DNA of 64,000 bases from Cristatella mucedo (Eukaryota > Bryozoa > Phylactolaemata > Cristatellidae), in the NCBI GenBank assembly GCA_009760855.2, contig WPIO01000101.1, positions 594,001 through 658,000 of the forward strand. The letters are read 5' to 3'. Made by a program: the position numbers and the translations under genes. Below, in pieces: positions 11,895 through 24,366 of this stretch (position 1 is its first letter; each line of letters starts with the position of its first letter). The notes beneath the pieces were generated by a model. That model was not told the origin of the DNA and did no database searches. It worked only from the letters and a program-made list of their open reading frames with translations.

Positions 11895-12540
11895 ATATAA
11901 TAATAATGATAACAGTAATAATAATAATAATAGGTCTTCTATATACCTCATAAGATAACTTAATCTCTTTCCAATCGTTTTACAGCTGCTGCCAGATAAG
12001 GCATTCGTGGCCAGAGGCAGGTAAGATCTGTGGCTGATTTGCACTGCATTATGCACAGGTAGCCACACAAAGCACACAGGAACAAAAATAAGTTCGCTGG
12101 AACTATGGGAAAGCTGTCTGGATCAGATGCGTCTTTAACATTAACTTAAAGGATGCAAGGTCACTCCAGGTTGTGACAGTAGCTGGAAGGGCATTTCAGA
12201 CTTCGGCTAAAGGCCTGATCGCCGAGATTTCAATTTAGTGTGAGGGACGGCGAAATGACAAGATGCTGAGCTGCAAGTGGGATGACAGCACACTGGAGGA
12301 GCGATGAGGTCGGATAGGAAGGCTGGTTCAAGTGAAGTGACCTGAATGCCAGACTGAAGATCTGGAAACCGATTCGATGCTTTACAGGAAACCAGTGAGG
12401 TCCGATAGATGTGTGCTGTGGCAGCTAATTCCCTGACGACTGGCTGAGCGGCAAAGTTTTTTCCCAGTTGCCGGCGATTGGGGGCACAGGCCGGAAATCC
12501 AGAATTAAGATTATTATAATAATCTATATTCGACGTCACA
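11895..12540 (-). mobile_element. LINE fragment (CR1/L2-like), minus
   Basis: A minus-strand frame at 12539-12207 contains SNIDYYNNLNSGFPACAPNR, the decayed form of the [14 protein letters not shown] segment typical of these ORF2 C-termini. The (taa)n tail lies at 11895-11935. Confidence 0.75.
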
Positions 12541-12734
12541 AACGCATGAACTAGTTTGGCTGTCGTACTGCCACCTAAGGAGGCCCTGGTTTTGGCAGAG
12601 GAGGAAAGTTCGCCTCTACTGACAACTCATTTTGTAAGACGCCTCGTTTTCTGAGCATCACTGGTATGATCCTGCCGAACCTCAATGGTGACTTTAAAAT
12701 CTTAACAGTGACGTTAACAACTTTCGGGCGACAT

Positions 12735-13220
12735 TGGCATTGATTTACCACCTTCAACTGGCTCTCGATCAAGCCGGGTATCGACTTAAGGTTCTGTCGT
12801 TCACTTTTGGATCCCATTTATTCTTTCTCCGAACTATACCCCATTGTATTAGTCCTCGTAGCCCCGCGCCGGCCCTATTGACTAAAGTCGTGCAGCTGCC
12901 TACAACCAACTGTGACGAATCTCGCGGAAGCACAAGCGTAAACGTAGCTCAGCAAAAGAGTCTGAGCCTGAGTAATGCTTCTCGTGGCGTGTACATATGC
13001 AACTAGAGAAACGAGATCGCGGATATGTGCCACGAAGGAGCGAAGGCCGTTTCCGTATGTTTCGGTTGCTGGCCAAGAACGCCCGTAGGCCAGCTTCCAT
13101 ACACTCTTTAATGCTGACCGGCCGATTGCGAGAGTTTCGCTAATCATCAAAACACCACGCGAACGCGAAAGAAACTCAAATCTTTTGGAGACCGTGCCTT
13201 TAGATCGTATGCTAACTAAT
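12735..13220 (+). mobile_element. Interrupted LINE C-terminal fragment, plus
   Basis: The left part matches the HWLP-RIDFKVL block in decayed form. About 270 bp later, caaatcttttggagaccgtgc matches the NLKSFGDRAF block. Unrelated sequence lies between the two parts. Confidence 0.55.
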
Positions 13221-13504
13221 CAGAAGGTGTCTATAATGTGATCCGGCCAGCTAAGGGTCACCGGATTGGTTAAGCCTGACCTTTGTTGTAAGGTCGGATG
13301 GTCCCTTGTTCTGGGCACTCGGGTGCCGGAGGAGTTCGGCGGCCGAGATGTGGAATCTAAAGCGCGCTGAGTTTCCTGGTCGCTCAAATGCCCACATACG
13401 GAAACACATGTAGCTGGCGTTCCTCGACCATGCCATCAACCTTGGAAGGCCACGAGGACTCATCGCTCCCCCCCCCCGTGTGGCGGTAAATAAGCACGCT
13501 CGCT

Positions 13505-13655
13505 GTTATGGCCTGTCGAGCTGGTTTGGTCCAGCGTGCTCGCCCCGACCAAGGGGTGGCTGAGATCGTGGGCTCCAGCCCCGAGGCATATGTGAAGCGC
13601 CAGAACAGAGATTGAGTTCTTCTAGGGCGCTATACAAATGAGTATTATTGTTTTT
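13505..13655 (+). mobile_element. tRNA-derived SINE, family 1
   Basis: gagctggtttggtccag at the head and agagattgagttcttctagggcgctatacaaatg at the tail. The A-box region is partly deleted compared with the 49388 copy. Confidence 0.75.
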
Positions 13656-15053
13656 GTAAGTTCCGCGTGCGTTCCTCTGTAGCGTGGAGTTAGTAGCCTC
13701 TGTCTGCCTGAGTTGGGGGCCTCGGCTAGCTGAGATGCGCTTGTGAGCCTCCGTTACCGAAGTCAATGTCGCACCGCTGTCGTCTTTATAGACATTTGTT
13801 CATATAGATGTTCAGCTTTCAAGATTTCTCTGGTTCAAGAGCGTCCTCCGGCTTTGGGAAGGTTGACTTCGTTGTTTCCTACGAACAACTCTCCTTAGCC
13901 TAATGTTCCCTAGCAGTACAGTTTAGTTCCCCTGTTATTGTTGGCGCACACGATAAACGGTTAAACATGACGGCCGTTCGCCTTGTCCCTGCCCTGCGAT
14001 AGCGAAGTGGCAGCAGGAGGCGTAGCTGTGGTGGATTGTGGTCGTGCGGGCTGGATGTAGCTTACCCAGTTGTTTCGGTTGCGAACTGCCCGAATATGCA
14101 TGTATATGCACTCGAAGCTTATAAGATGCTGCTGATAGAAACACAGTGAATAATAAATTTACATTATTTTCTCCATTTACTACAATTAGGTGAACTTCAT
14201 AGTGCTGTCCGAGAGCTTTGGTGTATCAAAAGGCATTGGGGACATCAGAGAAATGCACTGATCCACCATGTACAGCTAGTTATCGGGCAAATACTTTTGC
14301 CGACTCAGGACGGCCAGTTAGCTGTTACCGTCTGTAATTGGGGGAGTGCTGCCCGGATCGCCCAATTTTGCATTAAATAAAACACCATCCTATTCACACA
14401 TCCAACAACCGAGCCTAGAGATTAAATGCTCACGTGTAGCAGTGAATACGGTTGTCTAAATCGATTTTCATACTTTCAAATGTGGTTTTTGGGTAATCGC
14501 GTTATCTGCTTGGGCACCTTCGGCATGACCTGAGGTGCACTGGCCAGTGTTACTTACCACTGAAAGTGCCTCGAAGCACGAGCATGGCAGCATGTCGCCA
14601 TCCACTAACATGGTGCCCCACTCTCGTGAGCTTGTGAGAGTTCTCTGCTTGCAGCCCACTTCAACATTACTTTCTTAAGTCTTTCTGATTTACCGAATTT
14701 CATGGTAACTGGCCAGCCCGAAATTCGTAAGATTGGTGTACCATGATCGAAAACGTCTCCAAGGAACTCTCACCACAGCAGTTTGTGTCAGAGTCAACTA
14801 GTCAAAGCAGAGAACAATTCAAAAACTCCAGCCCGGATACGACGAACACTCTGCTGAAAACTAGCGCAGAGCAAAAATAAGAAAACATCGTGGCTGTAAT
14901 GGCAGCTAGTTACTACCTTTCAGGTAGTGAACACTCCAGCAGCACGCCATACCACATGACCGGCAGGTAGACGGGTGGGAGCAGGGTGTGATCGATCAAG
15001 TAAAGCTCAGGGCAAGAATAGAAAGTTATGAACCATATTGCACTTTCAACAAC

Positions 15054-15059
15054 TTTATT
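15054..15059 (-). terminator. Poly(A) signal AATAAA of the PPM1 gene
   Basis: A canonical AATAAA on the minus strand about 500 nt after the PPM1 stop codon, followed by a GT-rich stretch (gttgttgaaagtg). It supports a minus-strand 3' end here. Confidence 0.65.
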
Positions 15060-15555
15060 GGGACACAGAGCCGTCACACAGTAATTGTCGAATAAAAAAT
15101 GTACCCGACAGCGAAATCAAACATTGCCTCTATTCGATGGCCTCTAGTTGAAAGGAAGCGTACTAATAGGAAATAACGAGCTTAGTTGACAGAACGCAAC
15201 TCCCTAGGACCTGCTAACCACGCCTGCAGCTAGTCACAGCTCGAGTACCAATTGGAACTGGCCTCATTCCAGATGCCAGCTATCAAGCAAGAACTCAAAC
15301 AAAGCACAGCCTCTCACACTGATCGGTAAGATCCTGTGAATAATCCAATATCACAGAAACTCATCTTTTTGCCGCTGCCGGAACTATTAGAGCAGCATTG
15401 GCGCAATTGGTGAGGCGTTTGTTAAATGGATGTAGTAATATTGTCCGACGATCAAGATACCACAGGCGAGTGCATGAGGCACACACCAGTGCACCCTCTA
15501 CGTTCTGCCTCCCGATGACAGGCTGCTGCTGCCGGTAAGTCTGAAAGTGTAGCAT

Positions 15556-15605
15556 TTACCTAGGTGCAGCCTGCCAGGTGTCTACAATCCATCTTTTACT
15601 GGCTT
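15556..15605 (-). CDS. PPM1A/PPM1B-like: PPM1 terminal exon (candidate), alternative acceptors
   Basis: Downstream of ttttgttttgcag two AG acceptors lie 7 nt apart. Splicing to 15598 continues the frame as [14 protein letters not shown] and stops at 15558-15556. Splicing to 15605 gives only Lys-Ser-Gln and stops at 15598-15596. The KR matches the usual SKR motif of PPM1A, but the rest does not match its tail, so this exon is tentative. Confidence 0.45.
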
Positions 15606-18600
15606 CTGCAAAACAAAAGAAAAGTGCATTACCCCTACCTCCACGACACAGCTAGGCATGCGCTGGCTTGACGAAAACGCTTGACAGAATACTCGAACTG
15701 AAAAGCTTAATAGCTCTGAGATTGACTCGCAGCCGTGTAAGAGCAAACTAACTCAGCAGATAAGCATGGGTGAAATTACATTGCCATTTTAAAACATTGC
15801 CGTGCTTGATATTAGTAATAAAACGATGTGTGTTTGCAACTACCTCTTCCTACTAGCAGCTGTTAATATTTAGGAAGATTTTTGTTGTTCAAGACTTTCG
15901 CTCTCAAATCCTGCAAATTCAGAAATTGAGAAACTAAACGCAAAAATTCGGCTCTGCCAGCATATCTTCTGTTGAATCTGCACGAAATTTACGTGTCCTG
16001 TTCCAGAGTGACCCTGTACTAGACGACCACACCAGCTCCACAGTCGAGTCTGCCTACTTTTAGCTATATAACATTGCTAAAATTTGGGCTTTCTTAAACA
16101 GGGATACTAAAAATTGTCCTTGCATTTGTGATATCTCGTCTGAACTTTTGTAACTCACTGCTTGCTGGTCTACCTGCCTGTGCAATCAGGTGCTTACAGT
16201 TGGTGCAAAACTCTACAGCTAGGCTTGTCTGTCGTGAGAGGCATTTCCCACATCACCAATTTTTGCAGACCTGCACTGGCTACCAGTCAAGCAAACAAAG
16301 CATCGACTTCAAGGTTCTATCAACTCACTTTTAGGTCCCTTTATTATTTGGCTCCAGCCTTCTTACAATAACTACTCCGCCCCACCAGGCAAGGTATCGT
16401 AACACCTGCTTTTCCGAATTTATTTGTTTAGCGATACTGCGTGTGAACCTTTTGGAGACCATGCCTTTAGTTAGAATGCTTCCAAAGCCCAGATTTCACT
16501 TCCGACTGACGTCACGACATCCACTGTATTAACATTTAAAAAGAAGCTAAAAAGGCATCTGTTTATCGCAGCATTAAGTGGGTCAAAGCGATTCGTCTTA
16601 CGTGTGGTTATGCGTGCTCACACTGAGCATGCTGCCACTAACCATATTTACATGCTGACCCGGTGTATGCCACATGTAAACCATGTTATGCTTGCTGACT
16701 TTGTGCATGTTACTAACATTAATCTGATATGCAAAATGCTTTGGAATCGTAATATACATATTCTGTAAAGGAAGCATGGTCAAATGTTTAATGTCATGTC
16801 ATGTATGACATGACATTAAACATTTGACCATGCTTCCTTTACAGAATATGTAAAGTGCCTAGAAGGGAACTACGTTCTCTAGGGCACAAACAAATGTATT
16901 ATACTTGCGAACATAATTACGATTCCAAAGCATTTTGCATATCAGATGCCCATTTCTGTTTGCAAGCTATAACTCAGGCTTGATGAGGCTGGTAGCCATT
17001 TACCATCTAAGCAGCAGACTTATGCAGACAAATCGTTCTACCAGTAGATTCAACATTAACCAATTTCAAGTATCGAACCACTAAGATGCACTCATCTGCC
17101 TGTTCGTTGCACGGTTACATTTTTAAAAAGTACGCAATACACGAATTAAACGATCCCCGCTGGAAGCAGTCAACACACTTGCAATTGGTGCCAGTGACAA
17201 AACCCGATTAGACAACCATGCCAAACATTTCACCGCCGGATCTTGCTTTTCTTGTGCAGAAAAAAAAGATGGGCGACTGTCCCCTCAACCTGAACCCGAC
17301 AGAACTAAGGTACCAATCAAAGGGACAAAATACAGTCACACGTTGGTGACCACGATGAAACGGCGACATGGACTTACTTTAGCATCCTGAAGCCTATGTA
17401 AACAAGCAGCCACGAAATGGTGCCTACAACGCACAAACAAGTGTCAACAGCTAAATAAAAATACAAGTACAAACACAAATGTCAACACAAACACACACAA
17501 GCGGTAAGCTGGCTGCCCGGTCAACAGCTGTGGCTTCTGGGGGAACACTTCATCGTGACAGTGCAGGTAGAGGTGGAATTGGACGTATTAGAAGCAACCC
17601 AAGCCCGAGGCACAGAGGGAACAGGAGGTTGGGAAAAGTCTGTCAGCACCAGCAAGGATCTCACTGGACCAGGCGCCATGCGTCCAAGCATAAGAGGCAA
17701 TCTGCTAGTAGCACAGACCGAGCAAATGGGAACGAATCCGGTCACTTAAAAGGGGAAATAAACAAGCACAAACAACTCACTTAGCATGGATGCCGCCACC
17801 GGGAGGCAGGCCTTCGATCGGCACTTCCATTGTCGACAAATGACGCATCAGCGTGTAGATATCTAGCTCGGAATCTAAGCTGAACAACTCTGGAAAAGAT
17901 GGCTGAACTTCAAAACGTGTGCCACTCAGAGACCGCTTTCAGCTCCAAGCTCACGGGCGGCTTTCGTCGCGACATACACTACGATGAATGCAGGCGGCAA
18001 CACGTGGAAAAAAGAGCCCGTACCTTTAACTTTGGCATCTATACGCATGTCAAGCTCTTTATCCACTCTTATGGCCTCTTCCGAGACCGTTGGGCTGCCA
18101 GCAAATGCCACGATTACGACACTCATGTTATCTCGACTGCCCTAGAGGGAATTGCACACTCAAGCTCGTGATCCTCAACAATACTGATCGCAAGCCAGAT
18201 TGCAAAGAAGCCAGCTGCTTTTCGTCATTCCGGAGCTCATAAAAACCGCACAAAGCAGCCAGCCAGCCATGTTGCAAGCTTGAATGTCTTCCTTAACAAG
18301 AACGATAACAGAACGACAGTATTGGTGTCGAGTGGAAGGGGCCTAAACAACACATTTGCTTAATTGATCTTTCTAGGATCACGATCGGCCGTACCCAATA
18401 AAGAGGCAGCCGCGCAAGGACACACGATGTGTATTTTGAGTCCTCGGTTTTCTCGAACACTTGGTTCACACATCCATCCACTGCTCATGCAGACCTTTAA
18501 TTGCATGCTTTGCGCAACAGGTCTGACACATCGAGAAAGATGATCTGTCTGGAGGGGCAAGACAGACGAGCAAGAAAGGAACACAAGCAACAAGAAGCAA

Positions 18601-21600
18601 CGTCTTCTACGAGTGGCCACCAAGAGGCGCGACTATCGGCGCTGAAAGCCGCTTTGGCTGTGAGTGCGCTACACAAAACTCGCCTGCGTAACACCCACAT
18701 GGTCCTTATGACTTTGTGGAGTTACAGACGGAGATACATTACACAAGCACAATGCACTTCCTGTCACTCCTAAAGGACCAAGCGACTGCGGGTGCTGGCG
18801 AGCTTCTACAGCGCATTCAAGGCGCGACCAGGTTGTCGTGTCCGATCGGCAGCTAGCAGGTCACCTCGCGAAGCAACAACCAAGTGTGAGAAAAGACGAC
18901 AAGAGAACTGTCGACAAGACTAGGCAACACGACACGACTATAAACCCCCCATCTGCCGTTAGCAAGTTGACGGTATCATCCAAAAGTAGTCGTGCATGGC
19001 CTGCAGCACACAGGCAGCAGGCATTTCGCTAGACATTCAAGAGCTTGTACGACTTCCAAACTGACAACGGTACACTGATAGGGAGGAGCACAAGCAAAGA
19101 CATGCGACTGAAAAAGCAGACGCGAGTAAATCACGTGAGCTGCTGCCTGGATATAAAACCTACAATGACTCATCAAAGCAGATGCTCGAACCAGTAGATG
19201 GTAAGATTGCCCTATACACCCCAAACCAGTCGCTCCGACTACAGCTACTCGGTTATCGCGAACCCAGTTCCCGAGTGTCTTCTGCATCAAAAGAACGGAT
19301 CTCGTTACAGTGACCGGTTTTTAGCAACCTTCCCGATTAAAAGAAAACAGTTGCACGGTTCCAACCGGAGCCAGGCCAGGTCAGTGGACCTCGCTCCGGC
19401 TTTAACGAACTTCTAGAGAATCCAGGATCGTTTTCAACAGCAAGCCCACCATCTTCAGTCAATCCCGAGACATGCCACGAGCACATCAGATCACCATAAA
19501 AAAATGCAGTCAAAGCATAGCGAAATGAAAAGCAGGAATGAGCCATAAAGCATGTTCTAAACCGAACTCTTGTAGTGCCAGCAGTGAATGGACGAATTCA
19601 AGCCGAAACAAGTATAAAACATTATGTTTGCATCACAAGTGGGACTTCCACCACTAAGAGCAGTGGATACCAACGACCCCCGGAGATCCTTCTGGCCAGT
19701 ATAGCTTGCCGAATTCAAAATAAAAAATGCAGTCCAGCTTTACGAAAAAGTACGGCGATTGGTGGACCAAAGCAAAAAACTTGTCCGACTTTCCTAAACA
19801 TCGTGGATAGTTCAGTCGCCTAATGGAAACAGAGGGAGGCACGGGGCAAAATGATGCACACACATAGAGTTCCATCGAAGCTCAAGGCTTGTATGACGGT
19901 GCAAATAAATTCAGTACCATCATTGGTTAACTGATACTGTTCAGACCAGGCTGACTTAGCACGTTTTCGGCCAACTGGAAGCAAAGTAAGGTGGTTCATC
20001 ATTTCAACAGATACATCGCCTCACAAAACGACCGCTATGTTGTGATGGCAATTTTTCTTAGTTTTGCTTTTTGTACGAACTGTACAATTTGTGGTTATAC
20101 GGCAAGTCTCTGCATAGATTTTTTTGCTATTGAGAGCCGACGTCAAGTCGGCATCTAGACGAAGTATGACAGCATGTCGAAGCAGGGCAGAAGCCGCAGC
20201 AGCAGCAACATCTTCGCGACTGCCGGGCAGCACACCAAGAATGCAGAGCCACAGTCAATAATAATAATAATACATTTGATATAGCACCCTCAGAGAACTC
20301 AATCTCTTTATAGGCAGTTTCAAGCCCACTTTAATCTGATCGGCACAACAAAGTACTTGCTATCACCAAGTTTATCGATTCAAATCCAAAAGAAGTCAAG
20401 TTTCGCATTAGGACTTTTACAAAACCATGCCGACCACAGTTCACTCGATGTAGCCATTAAAAACGCCAGCGGAAAAAAGATAAGTGCATAACTAAAAATA
20501 TCGCTCGGAAAGTAATGCGCTACACAACAGACGCTCAAACAAGCCGCCATAATGACATAGTCACACCAGTTCCGATGTCTTGTAAAATACGTCACACCCG
20601 GCGCCTAGTGCCGGCGGCGAGCGCCTACCCCACGGGATCTCTTGACGTGCCGGATCGGCCAGCTTTCCAACGCGCTCTCACAACTAGATGCCACACCCAC
20701 CCGGTGGGTTTGCTTGCAGCCCCCCAGCTGCCAGTTTCACGGCTAAGTGCCGAAGCCACAAGCAGGTGGCACTGGCCTAGTGCTGCCCGATCTAGAAAAT
20801 AAAAAATACACTGACTGATTTAACAGCCTCTTAGTAAAAAAAGAGCATTAAAGGCTATCCTTACCGCTTGCAGCTGCAATCAAGGATCGCCCACCACAGG
20901 ATTCAAACCTGCGACCTCGGTCGTGAAGAGCACCGCTGTACCCAGTGGGCCACCACGGCCGGCCTCATGAGCTAAGCTCACCTCAAAACTCCCTAGAACC
21001 GTTGCCTGACAGTGGGAAGTACAGTGACCGATTCAGAAAACCCCAGCAGACACAGCAAACGATCCAGGCAACGCACAAACAACAGTTGCAACCGATTCGG
21101 GCTGCTTCGGCGAGCACAAGTGTTCGAGGTCTTGCGAAACGGCGAGCTCAGGCAAGCGTGGACTGCATGATGGCGCGCTCTCATATTTCTAGTGAGCCGA
21201 TGGTACCTCGACCCAACCGGCTGCACTGAACAAAGGAAATCAAATGAACCAGGTACGGCTGTGCAACAGCCGGGCAGTGGCGACTCAGCCGGCTGGCTAC
21301 TGACACAGAGCGTAAAAACCAACAACAACAGATTGCCCCAAGCTTCACTGGTAGAGTAGGCTCTGCAATCTTTGGTTGGGGCAGGAGAGAAGTCGACAGT
21401 AACTTGAAATAGATAAATTATCCTGTGTCAGCACTACTGCATGCCTCGCCCGTGAGCAGTCCACAGCCAAAAGTAAAGGGACGTTTGTTTGTCTTTAGCT
21501 ACTTCACACAACATTCAGCATACGTAAAGTGCTTAGACAGAGATTAATCATATGTAAAGCCCGCACTGAGATTAATTTCACCGAGGGTGCTATACAAATG

Positions 21601-24366
21601 TATTATCACTATTATAATACTCTAATTCATTTTTCAATAATTTTCCAATGAATATTTGCAGCTGCCATGCGATACGAGCATGTAGCTTGTGGCGCGCCAG
21701 ATCCGACGAGCGGACCTGGCGCGCTGCAGCTGGCGCTGACCCCCCCCCCCGAGGTCAAGCGCCGGAATGGACACAATTCCCTACATAGCAGGGTAGCACG
21801 CCGAGCGCTCGCAAAATTCACTTTCTTGCCCTCACGCGATAGCAAGCCTTACAAGAAACTACACAGGCTGTAGCTCAGCCCCACGGATGTGCCGCAGTGC
21901 CTGCACTCCCGACAGTTCAGAGCAGCACACAGTGATTGTCTTGCAGGCCACCGCAGCTATATGCTCACTTGCACAGCTCAAGCAGAGCTGGTGCAGAGTC
22001 TCCATACCCACTACTCGTCCCCTACGATGCCGCCTCACGTGCCGGCACCTCGAGCAGCGCATCCGCTCGTGTGCGCTGCTCGAGATGCCACCACAAGGCT
22101 CCTCGAGCCTTCAAAGAGCAACAAATGGCGACAAGAGCCTGCACAGCCAACTGCATAACTACCCACAGCAGACTGGCAGCAATGATGATAATAATAATAA
22201 TAACACACTTGCATAGCGTCCTAAGAGAACTACAGGGCGTTCTGGCCACGTTACATATATATACTGCAAAGGAACCATGTCAACTGGTTAGCGATAGCTT
22301 GCAGTGTCAGCACACATAAGCACACACAAGACGATTCAAACACATATGGAGATACAAGCCTCGAGGAACAGGTGGACTTACAGCTTCCTTCTAAATGTCG
22401 ACATGCCATGAGAAAAGTCCGGCTGCCAGTTCTTCAGCCGGAATTGAGTTCCAGGCTTTGGGAGCATCCGAACAGAAGGTATCGATGCCACAGGATGTGA
22501 GGTTGGGTAGAGGCACAGCTAAACGACTTGAGTCAGATGAGCAGGAGGTACGAAATGAAGCACGAGCAGGAAGTAGTACGTAAAAGGTATTCTGGACCAA
22601 GCGAATGAAGGAAACTAAAAGTGAGCAACAGAACGCTGAAGTCGACAAGCTGCGTTATGGGGAGCAAGTGCAGGTCGGTGAGAAGTGGCACGATGTGGCG
22701 GTTTCGAGTTCACGATGGACAAACCTTGCTAGCGACTTTTGCATCAATTGTAAGCACCAAAATGCCAGCAAAACATGAGGCAGTGTATCACACAAGCCTA
22801 GAAGAGATGCCATACAGTGCACAGACCAGATTGGCTTTGATACGCTTGTCCAAGCAGGCCCGAATCCGTCCAATGGTGCTTAGTTGATAGTGACTTGCTG
22901 TGGAGCTGACGTGGTCATCGAATGAAAGGTCACTTTGAACAAGGACACAGAATGCCAGCAGCTACTACAGAAGATATGCTAGCATTTGAGGTTTAGGGTT
23001 TCCAGTTCTTGAGTAACACTAGGTTTGCCTAGTTTTTCATAACTAGTAAGTTGGTTTAACCGTCATTCAATTTGAGAAAAGTCTGCGGCAGTCCAAGTGA
23101 TAATGTCAGCAACACACGCTGAAAGGTACTAAAAAGAGAACGAGTTCAACGTGCTGGAATGCAGGGACGATCAAAGCACTGGCGCGAGTGCTAGAAATCA
23201 AAGCCTTGATTGTAGCAAGAGCCTTCCTCCCAGCTGCTGCCAGTCAGGAAGAAGCACCACCTACTTACTAGCCACCTAGCAAAGGACCGGTCACACCCGG
23301 GCCTTCTGAGTAGTGATGTAACACAAATTCACACAACTCAAGGCCGTCGTTCACAAACGAACTACCTGGCTGGCTTCAGCAGACTGCAGAGCACGAGCTC
23401 TCTCTCTCTCTCACGCACGCACGCACACGCGCATAGCCGCGGGCAGCTCACCTTGAACAGGCACGTGTCCACAACGAGGTTGCACACCTCTTCGAGGTTA
23501 TCGGTGAGCCGCAGCTGATACCGCACGAAGTCGCACACCTCGTCGTTGGTCATGACGTCCCAGATGCCGTCGCAGGCGAGGACCAGGAACTCGTCTCTCG
23601 TCACATCGCGGTCGAGGTCGCTGATGTCGGGCTCGGGCGAGACTAGCTGCTCGCACGGGCCCATGCTGTCGACGTTCTTGTACTCGTAGTCGCCGAGCGC
23701 GCGCGACACGGCCAGCGAGCCGTTGATGCGCTGCACCATCACGCTGCCGCCGGCGCGCTGAATGCGCTCTTTCTCCACCGGATTGATGGGCTTGTGGTCC
23801 TGCGTGCTGAACTGCAGCTTGCCGCCACGCGAGAGCACGCCGCGCGAGTCGCCGCAGTTGCCAAAGAACACGTGGGTGGGCGTGACGATCGCGCACACCG
23901 CCGTCGACCCGCTCTTGTCTTGGCCGCTCACGACCTCCGGCATTTGCCGCATCTGAGCGTCCAGGTTCAGGAAGCCGGTTCGAATGCCTCGCTTGACGCT
24001 CTCCACCGACGGAGTCGATCGCCTCGCCTCTGCCGCCAGCACGCCGTCGCTCGGCATCGCTGCGGCGGCAGCAGCCGCAGCGATGCCGCCGGCCTGCGGG
24101 TCCATGTCGGCGCGGAAGTCCTCGTTGCGCGTGATGTAGTCGAGCAGCTTGTCGGCGGAGTAGGCCGAGACCTTGGCGCCGGCGTGACCGTCGAATATGG
24201 CGAAAAATGACCAGCCGGGCAGGCCCGGCAGTCCGATGATGGCGCAGTGCGCGTCCTCCATTTCGATCCGCCAGCCCTGCATGCTGCTCAGGCCGTAGCG
24301 TAGCTCGTTGCCCTGGCCCTGCTCGTTGTGCTTGTCCGTCCGCGGCCGGTCCAAGAACGCCCCCAT
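15556..24366 (-). CDS. PPM1A/PPM1B-like: Mg2+/Mn2+-dependent protein phosphatase PPM1A/PPM1B-like (PP2C)
   Basis: PP2C-family Ser/Thr phosphatases of this type switch off stress-kinase and SMAD signalling in animals. Coding exons are 24366-23452, 18141-18024, 17889-17781 and, less surely, 15598-15556, giving about 394 residues (human PPM1A has 382). The protein starts [20 protein letters not shown], as the family does. It shows MEDAH, FDGHAG (metal aspartate about 59), [29 protein letters not shown] (Asp266) and SRDNMS (Asp309). The PP2C-B tail reads [11 protein letters not shown] and LPPGGG. Phases agree across all joins. An alanine-rich insert (about residues 91-115) is not in human PPM1A. 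The last exon has two possible acceptors 7 nt apart with different C-termini, so the very end is uncertain. A poly(A) signal follows at 15054-15059. The gene is head to head with SELENON. Confidence 0.92.
15950..16915 (+). mobile_element. LINE C-terminal fragment (CR1/L2-like), plus, with fold-back 3' end
   Basis: The best preserved copy here: frames contain [35 protein letters not shown] and [11 protein letters not shown], the typical end of these ORF2 proteins, broken by stops. The 3' end carries the tail gtgcctagaagggaac...gttctctagggcac and runs into the inverted repeat described separately. Confidence 0.8.
16722..16947. repeat. Long inverted repeat (palindrome) with interrupted right arm
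   Basis: The left arm 16755-16802 is the exact reverse complement of 16805-16852, with a 2-nt centre. Beyond it, left 16722-16753 is the exact reverse complement of right 16916-16947. The right arm is split by about 63 nt (16853-16915) that match the LINE 3' tail; in the left arm the matching point is a single base (16754). Confidence 0.95.
17781..17889 (-). CDS. PPM1A/PPM1B-like: PPM1 coding exon 3: PP2C-B tail
   Basis: The acceptor ttttccag precedes 17889 and the donor GTGAGT follows 17781; 109 bp. It reads [19 protein letters not shown] and then [10 protein letters not shown], matching the C-terminal PP2C extension of PPM1A/B. Confidence 0.88.
18024..18141 (-). CDS. PPM1A/PPM1B-like: PPM1 coding exon 2: GSRDNMS motif
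   Basis: The acceptor ccctctag precedes 18141 and the donor GTACGG follows 18024; 118 bp. It starts in phase 0 with [13 protein letters not shown]; the aspartate is a conserved metal ligand. The intron to exon 3 is only 134 bp. Confidence 0.9.
18655..18775 (+). mobile_element. Second LINE family, 3' end only, plus
   Basis: Matches the end of the copy at 26860-27210: gctgtgagtgcgctacacaaaact, acacccacatggtc, tgtggagttacagacggagatacatt. Confidence 0.75.
20263..20325 (-). mobile_element. LINE/SINE 3' tail, minus
   Basis: (aat)n, catttgatatagcaccctc, agagaactcaatctctttatagg: the common tail hairpin, with no body recognised. Confidence 0.7.
20795..20965 (-). mobile_element. tRNA-derived SINE, family 2 (minus)
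   Basis: Body and head as at 6905, with a B-box-like ggtttgaatcc and the head gtggcccactggg on the minus strand. Confidence 0.75.
21515..21615 (+). mobile_element. LINE/SINE 3' tail, plus
   Basis: cgtaaagtgcttagacagagatt ... gagggtgctatacaaatgtattat. It appears to hold two partial tails in tandem. Confidence 0.6.
22190..23250 (-). mobile_element. LINE C-terminal fragment (CR1/L2-like), minus
   Basis: Begins with (taa)n and the tail hairpin, then on the minus strand encodes [18 protein letters not shown] (the GDRSFS-PKAWNSLP block) and further upstream LVHRELE-like sequence. Several frameshifts. Confidence 0.75.
23452..24366 (-). CDS. PPM1A/PPM1B-like: PPM1 coding exon 1: most of the PP2C catalytic domain
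   Basis: Start ATG at 24366-24364; donor GTGAGC after 23452; 915 bp, exactly 305 codons. The ATG was chosen because MGAFLD is the conserved N-terminus; it carries the N-myristoylation-type Gly2. The frame stays open upstream of it but that part has no family match. The exon holds all PP2C motifs up to VVDTCLFK. Confidence 0.94.

Larger units (their letters stand above)
8250..15030. other. Intergenic region between MLK and PPM1, repeat-rich
   Basis: No gene is supported across this 6.8 kb. It holds at least five LINE fragments on both strands, one copy each of two SINE families, and anonymous sequence. Confidence 0.6.
18142..23451. other. PPM1 intron 1, non-coding
   Basis: A 5.3-kb intron holding a short second-family LINE end (18655), LINE tails (20263, 21515), a SINE (20795) and a large minus LINE fragment (22190). 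I see no further exon. Confidence 0.7.
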
